Shown here one piece after another: positions 10,717-22,157 of a DNA stretch of 64,000 bases. The notes below the pieces were generated by a model. The model made no database searches. It worked only from the letters and a program-made list of their open reading frames with translations, and was not told where the DNA came from. Source of the stretch: Bacillus methanolicus MGA3 (GTDB lineage: Bacteria; Bacillota; Bacilli; Bacillales; Cytobacillaceae). The translations under genes and the position numbers were made by a program. Positions within the stretch are counted from its first letter, which is position 1. Each line of letters begins with the position of its first letter. The stretch spans positions 2,526,843-2,590,842 of the forward strand of contig NZ_CP007739.1 of the NCBI RefSeq assembly GCF_000724485.1, given 5' to 3'.

Positions 10717-10837
10717 AGGGGCTGACTCATAAAAGGTCTTACTCCCTCCGGCAAGACAATATTTAGAATGATTTTTTTGTGTGATTGTCTATTTGTTGTA
10801 TTGGAGGGTCTGACCCTTTGTTTATGAGTCAGCCCCT
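10717..10837. repeat. Nested palindromic repeat between leuB and leuC
   Basis: A 121-bp element bounded by a perfect 17-bp inverted repeat (10717-10733 with 10821-10837; ends AGGGGCTGACTCATAAA). Inside are GGTC/GACC, CCCTCC/GGAGGG and AGACAAT/ATTGTCT pairs, so the whole segment can fold into one long hairpin. It shares its GGAGGGTCTGACCC core with elements near 18.5, 23.4 and 56.9 kb. There is no T-run after it on the minus strand, so it need not stop transcription, but a stable hairpin within the operon mRNA is expected. Confidence 0.8.
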
Positions 10838-10857
10838 ATCCTTCCTATGCATTAGTC

Positions 10858-11955
10858 TCATATGCTTAAACTCAATTCATGATCTAAAAGCGCCGCTTTT
10901 ATTTTTTCTACCATCTCTGTAGTGGTAATAATCTTCGCGTCAGAAGAAACAAGATCTTTTGTTCTGTACCCAGCATTAAGTACATGATTAACGGCGTTTT
11001 CCACTGCTTTTGCTTCATCTTCCAACCCAAACGAGAGGCGAAGCATCATGGCAGCTGATAAAATCATTGCAATTGGATTCGCGATGTTTTTGCCTTGTAT
11101 ATCAGGAGCTGACCCGTGAATTGGTTCATATAAATAAGGGCCGGTTAATGAAAGGCTTGCTGAAGGAAGCATTCCAAGCGATCCGGTCAGAACGGATGCT
11201 TCATCACTCAAAATATCTCCAAACATATTTTCAGTTACTATGACATCAAACTGTTTCGGATTTTTGATCAATTGCATCGCAGCATTATCCACAAGCATAT
11301 GCTGAAGTTCTACGTCAGGGAATTTCTTTGCAATCTCTTCAGCGACTTCACGCCACATCCTGCTTGATTCAAGAACATTTGCCTTATCTACCGATGTAAC
11401 CTTTTTCTTTCTTTTTCTTGCTAGCTTGAACGCCGTTTCAATCACGCGTTCCATTTCTTCCCTTTGGTAAAAGAGCGTATCGACTGCTGCTTCCTTTCCG
11501 TTTCTGTTCAAACGCTCACTCGGTTTTCCAAAGTATAGGCCGCCGGTCAACTCCCTTACCATCAGCATATCCACATCCTCAATCACTTCTGGTCGAAGCG
11601 GCGAGGAATCAGCAAGACTTTTATAAAAAGTTGTTGGTCTTAAGTTCGCAAACAAATTTAATTCTTTGCGAATTTTTAACAAACCTTGTTCAGGCCGAAG
11701 ATGAACAGGAAGCTGATCCCATTTCGGCCCACCTACCGCACCAAGCAAAACTGCGTCGCTTTCTTTACAAAGCGAAACCGTTTCTTCAGGCAATGGACTC
11801 CCAGTTGCATCGTAAGCTTCTCCTCCAATTTTTCCATAGGAAAATTCAAATTGGCGGCCAAATCGTTCTCCAACTGCCTGCAAAATTTGTAATGCACCGG
11901 CAGTTACTTCTTTTCCAATCCCATCTCCAGGCAATACAGCAATTTTTTTTGCCAT
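10858..11955 (-). CDS. leuB: 3-isopropylmalate dehydrogenase
   Basis: NAD-dependent oxidative decarboxylation of 3-isopropylmalate in leucine synthesis; 365 residues. Family motifs: LPGDGIGKEV at the start, the LMVRELTGGLYFGKP substrate segment and ENMFGDILSDEASVLTGSLGMLPSASL. ATG 11955 has GGAGGGG; an in-frame ATG at 11982 overlaps the leuA stop by one base but lacks an RBS. Lies third from the end of the ilv-leu operon. Confidence 0.96.
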   Translation of the reverse strand: MAKKIAVLPGDGIGKEVTAGALQILQAVGERFGRQFEFSYGKIGGEAYDATGSPLPEETVSLCKESDAVLLGAVGGPKWDQLPVHLRPEQGLLKIRKELNLFANLRPTTFYKSLADSSPLRPEVIEDVDMLMVRELTGGLYFGKPSERLNRNGKEAAVDTLFYQREEMERVIETAFKLARKRKKKVTSVDKANVLESSRMWREVAEEIAKKFPDVELQHMLVDNAAMQLIKNPKQFDVIVTENMFGDILSDEASVLTGSLGMLPSASLSLTGPYLYEPIHGSAPDIQGKNIANPIAMILSAAMMLRLSFGLEDEAKAVENAVNHVLNAGYRTKDLVSSDAKIITTTEMVEKIKAALLDHELSLSI

Positions 11956-11981
11956 CGGAATTCCCCTCCGTTTATTCCACA

Positions 11982-14550
<2,569 letters not shown>

Positions 14551-14564
14551 TTAAATTTATTTAA

Positions 14565-15083
14565 TTAAACGATAGAAATTGTTTTGGCTGAATTTGATGT
14601 ACGCTGGATTCCTCTCGGGAATGCCGTCGTACCCGTTCTTGCCAGTTCTTTGATTCCATATGGTTTTATCAATTCGATAAATGCCTCCACCTTTTCAGTT
14701 TCACCTGTAATTTGAATAACCAAGCTGTCTTTGCTCACATCGATAACAGAAGCCCGAAACGGTTGAATAAGTGAATAGATTTCACTTCTGGTATGAGGCG
14801 GAGCAAGAACTTTTATTAACGCAAGTTCCCGGGCTACAATTGATTGATCACTCATATCGGTGACTTTGATAACATCAATTTGTTTGTTTAATTGTTTTGT
14901 AATTTGTTCGATGATTCTGTCATTTTCTACGTGAACAACACAGGTGATTCTTGATACCCCTTCTTGTTCCGAATGTCCAACTGTAATGCTTTCGATATTG
15001 TAATTCCGTTTGGAAAATAGATTAGTAATGCGGTTTAACACACCGGGACGATTTAAAACTGTTAAGGAAATAATCCTCTTCAC
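14565..15083 (-). CDS. ilvH: Acetolactate synthase small (regulatory) subunit
   Basis: Regulatory subunit that stimulates IlvB and confers valine feedback; 172 residues. An N-terminal ACT domain ([31 protein letters not shown]) is followed by a second ACT-like domain. The GTG start at 15083 overlaps the ilvB TGA stop by four bases (GTGA), a standard coupling that keeps the two subunits in proportion. Confidence 0.95.
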   Translation of the reverse strand: MKRIISLTVLNRPGVLNRITNLFSKRNYNIESITVGHSEQEGVSRITCVVHVENDRIIEQITKQLNKQIDVIKVTDMSDQSIVARELALIKVLAPPHTRSEIYSLIQPFRASVIDVSKDSLVIQITGETEKVEAFIELIKPYGIKELARTGTTAFPRGIQRTSNSAKTISIV

Positions 15084-16795
15084 TGTTTAACACCTACCAT
15101 TTCATGAATCCCTTTTCCTGGTGCGATCATCGGATAGACATTTTCATCAGGATTTACATGGAAATCGAGAAGAACCGGCTCCCGAGTATGCAAAACTTGA
15201 TCAAGGATTGTTTCCGCTTCTTCTTCTGTGTGAATTTCATAGCCTTTTATTCCATATGCTTCCGCCAATTTCACGAATGAAGGCAGTGTTGGAAACTTAC
15301 TATGTGAATAACGGGATTGATAAAAGATCTCCTGCCATTGCCGGACCATTCCGAGTGCTTGGTTGTTAAGAATAATTATTTTTATCGGAAGCTGTAGTTC
15401 GGCAATAACCGCAAGCTCCTGGCTGCACATTTGAAAACCGCCATCACCTGAAATCGAAAGGACACATGCATCAGGGTCTGCCAGCTGGGCTCCAATGCTT
15501 GCGGGAAGCCCAAAACCCATTGTTCCTAAACCGCCAGACGTTACCCATCTGTCCGGCTTTTTTAAAGGATAATATTGAGCTGCCCACATTTGATGTTGTC
15601 CAACATCAGTGACAACAATTGCGTCGCCATTCGTTTTCTCATACAGCATCTCCATAACTTTTTGCGGTTTTAGTGTAGCATCTTTCTCATAGTGGAACGG
15701 ATGCTTTGTTTTCCATTCCTGTATAGTGTTCAACCATTCCGTGTTCTCTGGCCGCTTTCCTTCTTGAGCGATCAGCTGGGTTAATGCCTCCTTGGCGTCA
15801 GCAACAACCGGAATTTGTGTTGGAACATTTTTGCCGATCTCTGCAGGATCAATATCAATATGTGCAACTGTCGCCTTTGGGGCAAAATGCTGCAGGTTTC
15901 CGGTAAGCCGGTCATCAAAACGAGCCCCGATATTAATGAGTAAATCACATTCATACAGTGCCATATTGGCTGAATAACAACCATGCATACCTGCCATTCC
16001 TACAAACAAAGGATGGTTTGCCGGAAATCCTCCTAAACCAAGGAGCGTATGGACAACAGGGATTTGCTGCTGTTCGGCATATTTCTTTAATTCTTCTGAT
16101 GCTTTCGCATGAAGGACGCCTGCACCAGCTAAAATAACCGGACGTTTTGCACTGCTTACTGCCTCTGTTAATTTTCTAATCTGTAAATAATTTGGCTGGG
16201 TATTCGGCTGATATCCCGGCAAATTGACTTCCACATCATCTGGAACAACAGCAACAGACGCAGCCATATCTTTCGGAATATCGATTAAGACCGGACCCGG
16301 CCTTCCGCTCGAGGCAATATAAAATGCTTCTTTTACGATCCGAGGAATGTCTTCAATGTTGCGAACCTGGTAATTGTATTTGGTTATTGGCGTCGTAATA
16401 CCGAGAATATCTGCCTCCTGAAAAGCGTCCGTCCCGATTACTCCTGTTGCTACTTGCCCTGTAAATACTACAAGCGGTAAGGAATCCATCATGGCATCTG
16501 TCAATCCGGTCACAATGTTAGTAGCTCCAGGACCAGATGTGGCAATGACTACCCCTGGTTTCCCAGTGATTCTTGCGTAACCTTCGGCAGCATGAATGCC
16601 TCCTTGTTCATGCCTGGGGAGCACATGTAAGATCTTAGAATCGTAAAGCTTATCGTAAATCGGAAGAACAGCCCCACCCGGATATCCAAAGATTACTTCA
16701 ACATTTTCCTTTACCAGTGCTTCAAGCAATAATTCTGCGCCACTTATCGCCTTTTTTTCAGCCTTTTTTTCCGTAAAGGCAGTTTCCTGCAACAT
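15080..16795 (-). CDS. ilvB: Acetolactate synthase large subunit
   Basis: Thiamine-diphosphate, FAD and Mg-dependent enzyme that condenses pyruvate with pyruvate or 2-oxobutyrate. 571 residues: N-terminal ThDP-binding domain with the catalytic glutamate in [15 protein letters not shown], central FAD domain, and C-terminal ThDP domain with [14 protein letters not shown] and the closing NN of the metal-binding motif. ATG 16795 has GGAGGT at 7-base spacing. First gene behind the leucine T-box leader, so it and all downstream genes are under leucine-tRNA control. Confidence 0.96.
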   Translation of the reverse strand: MLQETAFTEKKAEKKAISGAELLLEALVKENVEVIFGYPGGAVLPIYDKLYDSKILHVLPRHEQGGIHAAEGYARITGKPGVVIATSGPGATNIVTGLTDAMMDSLPLVVFTGQVATGVIGTDAFQEADILGITTPITKYNYQVRNIEDIPRIVKEAFYIASSGRPGPVLIDIPKDMAASVAVVPDDVEVNLPGYQPNTQPNYLQIRKLTEAVSSAKRPVILAGAGVLHAKASEELKKYAEQQQIPVVHTLLGLGGFPANHPLFVGMAGMHGCYSANMALYECDLLINIGARFDDRLTGNLQHFAPKATVAHIDIDPAEIGKNVPTQIPVVADAKEALTQLIAQEGKRPENTEWLNTIQEWKTKHPFHYEKDATLKPQKVMEMLYEKTNGDAIVVTDVGQHQMWAAQYYPLKKPDRWVTSGGLGTMGFGLPASIGAQLADPDACVLSISGDGGFQMCSQELAVIAELQLPIKIIILNNQALGMVRQWQEIFYQSRYSHSKFPTLPSFVKLAEAYGIKGYEIHTEEEAETILDQVLHTREPVLLDFHVNPDENVYPMIAPGKGIHEMVGVKQ

Positions 16796-16829
16796 TTTTG
16801 AGACCTCCTATTATTCACTGATTAAAAAT

Positions 16830-17142
16830 GAATTGAAAAAAGCCCTTCCATCCCCCAAACAGCCCACTACACTTGGGCCTAAGGGGTGAAAAGGCTTTGA
16901 AACCTGTTCCACGGTACCACCCTTATTCACGCATAATTTGCGTGCACTCATGAACAGCAAGAATTTTGCTGCTCGTTTTGATAACGGGTGCCGTGCACCC
17001 GACCGGCCCTACTTGAATTCTCTTTCAAGCCAATGCTCGGAGGTGAGTTCATTTTATGGTGCCATTGCCAGTTCTCAGCTTCTCCGGCTCTCTGTTAATG
17101 GCGGTCCATAAAACTACTTATCCTCTTCAACGCTTTAGATTA
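16830..17142 (-). promoter_or_regulatory. Leucine T-box leader of ilvB
   Basis: tRNA-sensing riboswitch. The T-box core AAGGGTGGTACCGTGG lies at 16924-16909. Stem I carries the conserved AGAGAGCCGG and GCTGAGAACTGGC segments. The specifier is CTC (Leu) at 17047-17045, inside the usual GAA-codon-ACC context. A GC-rich terminator with paired AAGCC/GGGCTT and CCCC/GGGG arms (16841-16896) ends in a T-run at 16840-16836. Uncharged tRNA-Leu should form the antiterminator and allow ilv-leu transcription. The leader begins directly after the ilvE stop codon. Confidence 0.93.
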
Positions 17143-17143
17143 T

Positions 17144-18049
17144 TTAGCTAACATGCGGGGCTTCCTGTTGAAAATTTACTTTAACTCCCTCTTTAACTAC
17201 TCGTTCCCTGAATTTTTCCAATAATTTTTTCGTGTGGACGCCAGGTACACCATCTCCGATTACTCTGCCATCCACTTTTACAACTGCAATAACTTCAGCT
17301 GCGGTTCCTGTAAGGAAAACCTCATCTGCCGTATAAACATCATGTCTTGTAAACGGCTCTTCTTTCACCTCGTAGCCAAGCTCTTCAGCAATTTCCATTA
17401 CAGCGTTTCTAGTAATGCCTTCGAGAGCTCCAACATAGCCAGGGGGTGTTATGAAAACCCCGTTTTTTACGATGAAAATATTATCTGCCGATCCTTCAGC
17501 GACATAGCCCTGATCATTTAGCATAAGCGCTTCTTTAACGTTCGCTAAATGAGCTTCGATTTTAACGAGTACATTATTTAAGTAGTTTAAGGATTTTACT
17601 TTAGGGCTTAATACATCCGACCTATTTCGCCTTGTTGCTACTGTGACAATTTCCAGTCCTTTTTCATATAATTCTTTAGGATAAATAGATAGCGGTTCGA
17701 CAATAACAACAACGCTAGCTTCTTTACAATTATTTGGATCTAAACCTAGATCTCCAACGCCTCTTGAGACAACAACCCGAATATAGGCATCTTCGAACCG
17801 GTTTCTTTGCACTGTTTCAGCGATGATTTCTGTTAACTCATCCTGAGTATGAGGAATTTCAAGCATAATCGACTTTGCCGATCTATAGAGCCGATCCATA
17901 TGCTCTTTCATTCGAAAGATATTGCCGCTGTATACGCGAATTCCTTCAAAAACTCCGTCTCCGTACAAAAACCCATGATCATATACCGAAATTTTGGCGT
18001 TCTCTTTTGTCACAAATTCGCCGTTTAAATATATCCATTGTTCGGACAC
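17144..18049 (-). CDS. ilvE: Branched-chain amino acid aminotransferase
   Basis: PLP-dependent (fold type IV) transaminase for the last step of leucine, isoleucine and valine synthesis and the first of their breakdown; 301 residues, IlvE family rather than the longer YbgE/YwaA type. Motifs: YDHGFLYGDGVFEGIRVY, the PLP lysine in SPKVKSLNYLNN, and EGSADNIFIV. GTG 18049 has GGAGGTG at 8-base spacing. It has its own promoter (18247-18275) and precedes the T-box, so it can be transcribed without the leucine signal. Confidence 0.95.
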   Translation of the reverse strand: MSEQWIYLNGEFVTKENAKISVYDHGFLYGDGVFEGIRVYSGNIFRMKEHMDRLYRSAKSIMLEIPHTQDELTEIIAETVQRNRFEDAYIRVVVSRGVGDLGLDPNNCKEASVVVIVEPLSIYPKELYEKGLEIVTVATRRNRSDVLSPKVKSLNYLNNVLVKIEAHLANVKEALMLNDQGYVAEGSADNIFIVKNGVFITPPGYVGALEGITRNAVMEIAEELGYEVKEEPFTRHDVYTADEVFLTGTAAEVIAVVKVDGRVIGDGVPGVHTKKLLEKFRERVVKEGVKVNFQQEAPHVS

Positions 18050-18246
18050 GAAAAACGCACCTCCATACTGTAATAAACAAACACTTTAAACTGTTGAAAT
18101 TTAAATTGAAAAAGACTTCAATTACGGAAGCAACCATATAGCTTTTTACTTGCCGTTCACATTATGATTTTTATACATCATGAGTTGGTACAGAAACGGT
18201 TTTTGCCGATCTTTATTGCCAGAAAGTTCGGTTTATTTGAGGATTA
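18050..18246 (-). other. ilvE 5' leader
   Basis: About 190 bases lie between the predicted ilvE transcript start and the GTG. No T-box sequence, terminator or upstream ORF with an RBS is visible. A short hairpin (ATGAT with ATCAT near 18155-18185) is all I see. Confidence 0.3.
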
Positions 18247-18275
18247 TCTTACGCTCATTTTATTTTAGAGTCAAT
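18247..18275 (-). promoter_or_regulatory. SigA promoter of ilvE
   Basis: TTGACT (18275-18270), 17-base spacer, TAAGAT (18252-18247) on the minus strand. It is the only good promoter between the preceding gene and ilvE. Confidence 0.65.
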
Positions 18276-18288
18276 AGCCTTTTTGTGA

Positions 18289-18303
18289 ATTATTTGATAA
18301 TTC
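18289..18303. promoter_or_regulatory. Possible CodY-like palindrome upstream of ilvE promoter
   Basis: AATTATTTGATAATT is a perfect 7-1-7 palindrome and matches the CodY consensus AATTTTCWGAAAATT at 12 of 15 positions. It ends 14 bases upstream of the ilvE -35 box. CodY controls ilv-leu in B. subtilis, but a three-mismatch match in AT-rich DNA is weak. Confidence 0.3.
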
Positions 18304-18483
18304 CAATTTATCAGTTTTGTTGTATCCGCTTACAATATTGACATGCTAATATTTTTTGGAGAAAAAAATTTTTTTGAATTTTTATGTGATCAGAGGGGAA
18401 TTTTGCTATCGTGGAAAGGGGAAAAACGCATCACAGTATTAATAGAAAAAATCCTCCATTTATGTTACTTTTTCTTACATTTA

Positions 18484-18497
18484 AGGAAGCGTTTCCA
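18484..18497. promoter_or_regulatory. Possible cre (CcpA) site upstream of ilvE
   Basis: The minus strand reads TGGAAACGCTTCCT, matching the cre pattern TGWAARCGYTWNCW except at one position. CcpA activates ilv-leu in B. subtilis through an upstream cre. This one is about 210 bases upstream of the ilvE -35 box, farther than expected. Confidence 0.3.
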
Positions 18498-18521
18498 ATA
18501 TAAAGGTTAGGGTTAAAGTAG

Positions 18522-18627
18522 AAAAGACATCGTATAAAACAAAAGGTCAGACTCCTCCAATACAATATATAGACAAACACTATTCAAAACCATTCTATAT
18601 ATTATCATGGTTGGAGGAAGTCAGACC
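18522..18627. repeat. Dispersed palindromic repeat, copy 2
   Basis: A hairpin from 18545 to 18627 with outer GGTCAGAC/GTCAGACC arms, CTCCAA/TTGGAG and an inner ATATATAG/CTATATAT pair. The 5' flank AAAGACATCGTATAAAA is also found, with small changes, beside the 23.4 kb copy. On the minus strand the stem is followed by TTTTGTTTTA, so it could end transcription of the gene upstream. Confidence 0.75.
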
Positions 18628-18749
18628 ATTTTTAGTTTAACTAATGCACAGCATCATTTAATTTAAGAAAAAAGATAGTGCATTTGCCAAGCAGATTTAT
18701 GAACACCCACTGCCCTGCGCCAGCCCGCTTGAATCCGCCGGCCCTTGCT

Positions 18750-19559
18750 CTACTCCTCAGCTGTTTTCTCAAACGGTATCTCGTCTCTTCTCGTTTTGGT
18801 CAGGTAGATGACTAAGCATAAGATTATTACGAGGAAGATCGCGCTTGTCCCTGTCGTACCCAGACCTAGGCCACCGTTATGGGAAGGTTGTGACAAGAAG
18901 TCACCAAGAGAGGCACCGAAAGGACGGGTCAATATATAGGCGATCCAGAAGGCCAGCACACCATTCAGCTTGAAGAAATAGTAGGCGATTGTTACCGCCA
19001 CGATCATTGCTGCGAATATGAGCCCCGACTTCAAGTAACCCAAATTCATATCCTCTGATAATAGGTCACCGGCTGCAGTACCTAATGCAAAGGTGAACAG
19101 GATGGCCAACCAATAATACGCTTCCCTCTTGGTCGTGTAGATGGAGTGAATAGATAGAGTCTTTTCACTCGAGTACCATAACACAAAGGTTGCAAGCAAT
19201 AATATGGTGAAGATGATGGTGCTCGTTTGCAGAGGAACTCCTAAGTTGTCCGTAAGGTTATCGGTCACTAGCGTGCCGACCACGCTGATCAGCACGACCA
19301 CGAGCCAGTAAATCGTCGGCATATATTTCCTTGATCTAAACTGGAAGAACAATGTGATGACCAAGAGAACAGTCATGACTAGGGTCGTGTTGGTTAAGCC
19401 CCAATTCATTTTAAAGTTTAAGAAGTCTGCGGCCGTCTCTCCCACCGTCGTTGCCATAATCTTAATAATCCAAAAGAATATCGTGGCTTGTGGAACCTTG
19501 TTTAACATCTGTCTCCCTAGTGATGAGGTTATCTCCATATTTTTTTCCAATGAACTCAT
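18750..19559 (-). CDS. COG4705-type integral membrane protein
   Basis: 269 residues with seven to nine predicted membrane segments, including FFWIIKIMATTVGETAADFL, TNTTLVMTVLLVITLFF, YWLVVVLISVVGTLVT and AFWIAYILTRPFGASLGDFL. Recurrent G-(A)-D motifs (GETAADFL, GTAAGDLL, GASLGDFL) give it an internally repetitive look. I recognise it as the uncharacterised COG4705 membrane-anchored family; substrate and role are unknown. ATG 19559 has AAGGAGATG. By eye its codon choice is richer in G and C than its neighbours, and the gene is absent at this place in B. subtilis, so recent acquisition is possible. Confidence 0.75.
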   Translation of the reverse strand: MSSLEKNMEITSSLGRQMLNKVPQATIFFWIIKIMATTVGETAADFLNFKMNWGLTNTTLVMTVLLVITLFFQFRSRKYMPTIYWLVVVLISVVGTLVTDNLTDNLGVPLQTSTIIFTILLLATFVLWYSSEKTLSIHSIYTTKREAYYWLAILFTFALGTAAGDLLSEDMNLGYLKSGLIFAAMIVAVTIAYYFFKLNGVLAFWIAYILTRPFGASLGDFLSQPSHNGGLGLGTTGTSAIFLVIILCLVIYLTKTRRDEIPFEKTAEE

Positions 19560-19790
19560 CTCCTTTTTGTTATAGATGAACCGTAAATATGTCCCAAAAT
19601 AATTTCAAATACTCGTTTATTAATATTATTTTAAAAATAGTGGTTAAAAGACCTATACCCTACTTTAATATGCTGCAATTAAATGCATCTAAAAATCTAA
19701 TTAAATTTAGATTAAGAGTCCATTAAAAGTCTTTAATTTTCTTTAATTCCTTTGGCAAAACCCCTGTTTAATGCATTGGTCAAAACAAAA
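19560..19790. other. AT-rich upstream region of the COG4705-type gene
   Basis: Strongly AT-rich with no supported ORF. Near 19685-19745 the minus strand has repeated CTTTTAATGGA/CTCTTAATCTA-like 11-base units that could be a response-regulator site; I cannot assign them. Confidence 0.25.
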
Positions 19791-19884
19791 AACCTCCTAT
19801 ATCGTTAGCAATTAAGTCAATATTACGGTGTAATTTCTTACATAACCGTTATACTGACTGTTTCACTAAACGATATAAGAGGTT
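19791..19884. repeat. 94-bp imperfect palindrome
   Basis: The ends AACCTCCTATATCGTT and AACGATATAAGAGGTT are near-perfect inverted repeats, and pairing continues inward (GTCAATATTACGG against CCGTTATACTGAC) to a 17-base loop. No ORF fits inside. It looks like a MITE or the joined ends of a lost transposon rather than a terminator, because neither side has a T-run. Confidence 0.65.
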
Positions 19885-19889
19885 GAATT

Positions 19890-19908
19890 AAGTGCGGGAA
19901 AGCACTTT
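19890..19908 (-). terminator. Possible terminator after tRNA-Arg
   Basis: AAGTGC (19890-19895) pairs with GCACTT (19902-19907), nine bases past the tRNA. It has only a weak T-rich tail on the minus strand. Confidence 0.35.
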
Positions 19909-19917
19909 ATTATGTAG

Positions 19918-19991
<74 letters not shown>

Positions 19992-20127
19992 ACGAGTTAT
20001 CATATCAAAGACAAGTTTTATTATATTAGCCTAATAATTAATTGTCAACACTAAGCAGCAATATTTTTTAAAACAATGGAATGAGGGAAGAAAATCTGCT
20101 TCCCTCATGTTCCATATGATATTTCTA

Positions 20128-20646
20128 TCACTTTTGAAGTCTAAATTCCGAAAATAAATCAGGCATTTCTCCTGATTCAATATCATACACATGCATAAAA
20201 GCCGACTCTCCGGACAGCTCTAAAATTACGTATGTTCTTTCCTTGCGCAGCCTAGGCAAAAGAATGCTTCCCGGGTTTATAAACAACATATCATCAATCA
20301 TTTCAGCACCAAGGACATGGGAATGTCCAAAGCAAATAATATCAGCGTTCACTTCTTTCCCGCGATAGCTGAGGTTTAATAAAGAACTTTTAACAGAGTA
20401 GCGGTGTCCATGAGTAACCAATATCTGTCTGTCACCGACTTCTTCAAGCCTTTCTTCAGGAAACCTTCTATCAAAATCACAATTTCCTCGTACCGCCCGA
20501 AAATGCTCCAAAATGGGGTCAGAACTTGAAAGCTCAGAGTCTCCACAATGAAGCATGATGTCCACTTCATCCCCGTGCTTTTCAAGCAATTTTTCAAGCT
20601 CTACTTTAGACCCGTGACTGTCACTGACAATCAGAATTTTGGTCAT
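20128..20646 (-). CDS. ysnB: YfcE-type metallophosphoesterase YsnB
   Basis: 172-residue calcineurin-like phosphodiesterase of the YfcE/MJ0936 family. Metal-binding motifs in order: DSHG (residues 9-12), [20 protein letters not shown] and [10 protein letters not shown]. The physiological substrate is unknown. The ATG overlaps the rdgB stop by four bases (ATGA), and the rph-rdgB-ysnB order is that of B. subtilis, suggesting a link to nucleotide or RNA turnover. Confidence 0.88.
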   Translation of the reverse strand: MTKILIVSDSHGSKVELEKLLEKHGDEVDIMLHCGDSELSSSDPILEHFRAVRGNCDFDRRFPEERLEEVGDRQILVTHGHRYSVKSSLLNLSYRGKEVNADIICFGHSHVLGAEMIDDMLFINPGSILLPRLRKERTYVILELSGESAFMHVYDIESGEMPDLFSEFRLQK

Positions 20647-21254
20647 GGCCTCTCTTCCCTTTCTAAAACGATATCAAGCTGCTCTTCTAATTTTCTTAAG
20701 GCATTAGCACGATGACTGATTAGATTTTTCTCCTCCGGAGATAGCTCTGCCATTGCCTTTCCTTTCTCCACTACATAGAAAATCGGATCATAGCCGAATC
20801 CGTTCGTACCTCTTCTTTCTTTCAAAATCAAGCCTTCACATGTACCGGAAAATAGTAAAGTTGGCTGATTGGGAAACGCAACAGCAAGGGAACAGTAAAA
20901 CCTGGCAGTCCGTTCATTATCCCGGACGCCTTCCAACTCTTTAAGTACTTTGTCCATGTTTGCTTCATCGTTTTTTTCCTCGCCTGCATAACGTGCCGAA
21001 TATATGCCTGGCCTGCCGTCTAAAGCATCTACGATCAAGCCTGAATCATCAGCAATAACCATCTTGCCCAATTGCTTAGAAACAGTTTCAGCCTTTAATA
21101 CAGCATTTTCTTCAAACGTTGAGCCCGTTTCCTCAATTTCGCCTATTTCAGGATAATCAAGAAGGGTTTTTACCTGAAAACCCTTTGACTTGAACATCGA
21201 TTCAAACTCTTTCGCTTTTCCTCTGTTTTTTGTGGCAATAATAACCTCTTTCAC
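20643..21254 (-). CDS. rdgB: XTP/dITP diphosphatase (RdgB/HAM1, YsnA)
   Basis: House-cleaning pyrophosphatase that removes ITP, XTP and dITP before they enter nucleic acids. 203 residues. Motifs: [12 protein letters not shown] at the N-terminus, the catalytic [27 protein letters not shown], and GFGYDPIF near the C-terminus with ending motif [10 protein letters not shown]. The GTG start follows the rph TAA directly; AGAGAGGAAAA in the end of rph serves as RBS. Overlaps ysnB at its other end. Confidence 0.94.
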   Translation of the reverse strand: MKEVIIATKNRGKAKEFESMFKSKGFQVKTLLDYPEIGEIEETGSTFEENAVLKAETVSKQLGKMVIADDSGLIVDALDGRPGIYSARYAGEEKNDEANMDKVLKELEGVRDNERTARFYCSLAVAFPNQPTLLFSGTCEGLILKERRGTNGFGYDPIFYVVEKGKAMAELSPEEKNLISHRANALRKLEEQLDIVLEREERP

Positions 21255-22025
21255 TTAACTTTTCCTCTCTTTGCCTTCTCTATTTTGTTTAATTAGGTTT
21301 GAAATTTTATCTCCAAGCACTTCTTGTTGAATTTCAAATAATTCCATAAGCCCTTCCTGCGCTACTTTCAATAAATCCTGCAATTGCCCATAGGAGAAGG
21401 TAGATTCTTCACCTGTTCCTTGCAATTCAACAAATTCCCCGCTTCCGGTCATCACTACATTCATATCTACTTCCGCTTTTGAGTCTTCTACATAATTCAA
21501 GTCCAATACAATTTGTTTATTTTCGAGAATCCCTACACTTGTTGCTGCAAGAAAATCATTTACGGGATACTTTCCAAGCGACTTTTTTTCATAAAGCTTA
21601 TAGAGTGCCATAGCCATAGCTACAAACGCACCGGTAATCGCTGCAGTTCTTGTCCCGCCATCTGCTTGAATAACGTCACAATCAAGCCAAATTGTTCTTT
21701 CTCCAATGTTCTCTAAATCTACAACTGCCCGTAAAGCTCGGCCGATCAGCCGCTGAATTTCCATCGTGCGGCCTGACACTTTGCCTTTTGAAGATTCCCT
21801 TATGTTTCTTTGTTCAGTCGCTCTTGGAAGCATCGAATATTCTGCCGTAATCCATCCTTTTCCTTCCCCGCGCATGAACGGCGGAACCCTATCATCAATA
21901 CTTGCCGTACAAATAACTTTCGTGTCTCCAACTGTAATAAGGACAGAGCCTTCAGGATGTTTCAAAAAATTCGGTTCAATATGTATCGTTCTTAATTGCA
22001 TTGATTCTCGGCCATCAACACGCAT
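21255..22025 (-). CDS. rph: Ribonuclease PH
   Basis: Phosphorolytic 3'-to-5' exoribonuclease that trims tRNA 3' ends; 256 residues. The phosphate-binding and active-site motifs [32 protein letters not shown] and [19 protein letters not shown] are intact. ATG 22025 has AAGGAGGA at 7-base spacing. First gene of the rph-rdgB-ysnB operon; a hairpin sits just before its RBS. Confidence 0.96.
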   Translation of the reverse strand: MRVDGRESMQLRTIHIEPNFLKHPEGSVLITVGDTKVICTASIDDRVPPFMRGEGKGWITAEYSMLPRATEQRNIRESSKGKVSGRTMEIQRLIGRALRAVVDLENIGERTIWLDCDVIQADGGTRTAAITGAFVAMAMALYKLYEKKSLGKYPVNDFLAATSVGILENKQIVLDLNYVEDSKAEVDMNVVMTGSGEFVELQGTGEESTFSYGQLQDLLKVAQEGLMELFEIQQEVLGDKISNLIKQNREGKERKS

Positions 22026-22041
22026 GTAAAGTCCTCCTTCA

Positions 22042-22077
22042 GTTTGGCAATGCCTAAATTTAAAAAGACTGCCAAAC
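22042..22077 (-). other. Hairpin immediately upstream of rph RBS
   Basis: GTTTGGCA (22042-22049) and TGCCAAAC (22070-22077) form a perfect 8-bp stem ending a few bases before the rph ribosome binding site. There is no T-run, so it is more likely an mRNA leader structure than a terminator. Confidence 0.4.
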
Positions 22078-22086
22078 GCTTTTCAG

Positions 22087-22122
22087 CATTAAAGAAGAGG
22101 CGGCATGAAATGCCAACCTCTT
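22087..22122 (-). terminator. Terminator after gerM
   Basis: AAGAGG with inner GGCAT (22095-22106) pairs with ATGCC and CCTCTT (22110-22122); the minus strand continues TCTTTAATG. It lies about 35 bases past gerM. Confidence 0.6.
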
Positions 22123-22157
22123 ACGTTGTCATAATATAGTATAGCAAAAATGATTTA

